From: JADGHX01 sp035760965
GTDB taxonomy: Bacteria > Pseudomonadota > Gammaproteobacteria > Steroidobacterales > Steroidobacteraceae
Length of the DNA stretch: 64,000 nt
Reading direction: 5' to 3'
Assembly (NCBI GenBank): GCA_035760965.1
Contig: DASTRY010000008.1
Span: forward strand, 129,137-193,136
The notes beneath the pieces were generated by a model. The model had not been told where the DNA came from. It saw only the letters and a list, made by a program, of their open reading frames with translations, and searched no databases. Positions 63,475 through 64,000 of this stretch are shown here, in pieces. A program made the translations under genes and the position numbers. How positions within the stretch are numbered: position 1 is the stretch's first letter; each line of letters opens with the position of its first letter.

Positions 63475-63501
63475 TCGCGACCAATGCGACCTTGGTCGCG
63501 A
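63475..63501. promoter_or_regulatory. 27-bp perfect palindrome upstream of the response-regulator gene
   Basis: TCGCGACCAA (63475-63484), seven bases, then TTGGTCGCGA (63492-63501). The inner 14 bases GCGACCTTGGTCGC (63486-63499) are themselves a palindrome. Candidate operator for the LuxR-type regulator transcribed leftward from 63432, or a hairpin in its 5' leader. Confidence 0.55.
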
Positions 63502-63902
63502 CGGGTGTGACGAACCCGACAACTTTGACGCTTCATGGCGACAGCATCGAGCAACGAGAGACCGATTTCGAATTGTACGAGTGTCGTGACAACCGCGCGG
63601 CGCTGGATTCAGCCACGCGTCCCCACCGGGAAGTATTCTGCCTAGGACCTGCGTCCCTGTCGTCCCATCAAGGGCCATTCTTGACCGGCGTCGCGTTGTC
63701 CGTCCCTGATCTGCGGCGGCTCGCCCTCGTTTGGCGCCGTTCGTCACGTCCCCGAGGATCCGATAATCGCCCGCCGACGTATGTCATGCTGCCGGGCGCC
63801 GCCGGCCACCGGACCCGAACGGGGGCTGCGCGGCGCGAACCTCCCCACAGGGTTGGAATGCGCCCGCGGGAAGCGTGGCGGCGCGGCGACTGTCCCGTCA
63901 AA

Positions 63903-63930
63903 GTGACAATCCGGCGCGCCACTTTATACT
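63903..63930 (+). promoter_or_regulatory. Rightward promoter near the window end
   Basis: -35 GTGACA (63903-63908), 16-bp spacer, -10 TATACT (63925-63930), followed by GTGCCGCC. Good match for a housekeeping promoter. Confidence 0.65.
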
Positions 63931-63979
63931 GTGCCGCCTGCCTGGTGGCGATGAGGGGGCCCCCTTCGCGGGGCGATAG

Positions 63980-64000
63980 ATGCAACCGACTGACACCCCG
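63980..64000 (+). CDS. Possible start of a gene cut by the window edge
   Basis: ATG 63980 opens a frame reading MQPTDTP up to the last base, about 50 bases after the promoter at 63903-63930, with GGGGCG (63970-63975) upstream. An alternative ATG 63951 is in another frame. Too short to identify. Confidence 0.3.

Larger units (their letters stand above)
63433..63979. other. Right-end intergenic region
   Basis: About 550 bases with no coding frame of good quality. It holds the palindrome at 63475-63501 and a promoter at 63903-63930 reading right. Nothing else with clear function was seen between about 63510 and 63900. Confidence 0.6.

Overview
This is about 64 kb of contiguous, high-GC, densely coding chromosome from a proteobacterium, most likely a gammaproteobacterium of the Xanthomonadales/Nevskiales/Steroidobacterales type. 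The evidence is the unfused F-type atp operon followed by glmU, the ubiE-ubiJ-ubiB cluster (UbiJ is typical of gamma/betaproteobacteria), OxyR beside ahpC/ahpD, an AlgZ/LytS-type kinase with a LytTR regulator, a PEP-CTERM-like protein, and -10 boxes followed by a GCC-rich discriminator. No insertion sequence, phage, CRISPR array, rRNA or tRNA was seen. The first gene (atpB) is cut by the left edge. A new gene probably starts just before the right edge.

Layout. 1-6564: atpB(partial)-E-F-H-A-G-D-C, the ATP synthase operon. 6654-8708: an unusual membrane protein joining a YcxB-like domain to a legumain-type (C13) cysteine-peptidase domain, placed between atpC and glmU. 8734-10107: glmU. 10301-19508 (minus): one long unit reading trpL-trpE-G-D-C-F-B-A, a Bcr/CflA-type MFS exporter and a hotdog thioesterase. 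It has a leader peptide with three Trp codons and a complete attenuator. 19716-23507: a small conserved protein, a HerA-like ATPase with an Ala/Ser-rich linker, and YajQ. 23523-24488 (minus): a BtuF-like binding protein. 24538-30870: a TetR regulator and a TolC/adaptor/RND tripartite efflux operon. 31024-31452: a PEP-CTERM-like exported protein. 31492-34314: NUDIX hydrolase, ahpD, ahpC, and divergent oxyR.

34413-37116: PCu(A)C copper chaperone, LCAT/PGAP1-type hydrolase, PhzF-like protein. 37153-41490: Tat-exported aldo/keto reductase, acyl-CoA dehydrogenase, LysR regulator, DUF1993 protein. 41769-44234: a degenerate EAL-domain protein with a 400-residue Ala/Pro linker. 44453-47073: EF-hand protein and a LytS/LytTR two-component pair. 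47228-51864: DUF4139 protein and a divergent 937-residue Ala/Ser-rich single-pass protein. 52029-57526: FadD-type acyl-CoA ligase, TesA-like esterase, and divergent YbbA/YbbP-like ABC transporter. 57638-59044: MATE exporter. 59125-62175: ubiB, ubiJ, ubiE (minus), preceded by an intergenic candidate small RNA. 62341-63432: DUF971 protein and a LuxR-type response regulator.

How the genes work together. The window covers energy conservation (ATP synthase, ubiquinone synthesis), cell-wall precursor synthesis, tryptophan synthesis under attenuation plus TrpE feedback control, peroxide defence, multidrug efflux, and lipid or fatty-acid turnover. Many neighbouring genes are translationally coupled through ATGA, GTGA or TGATG overlaps. 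Several starts (glmU, trpL, tetR, ubiE) lie only 6-10 bases after a -10-like box with no Shine-Dalgarno sequence, which suggests leaderless transcripts.
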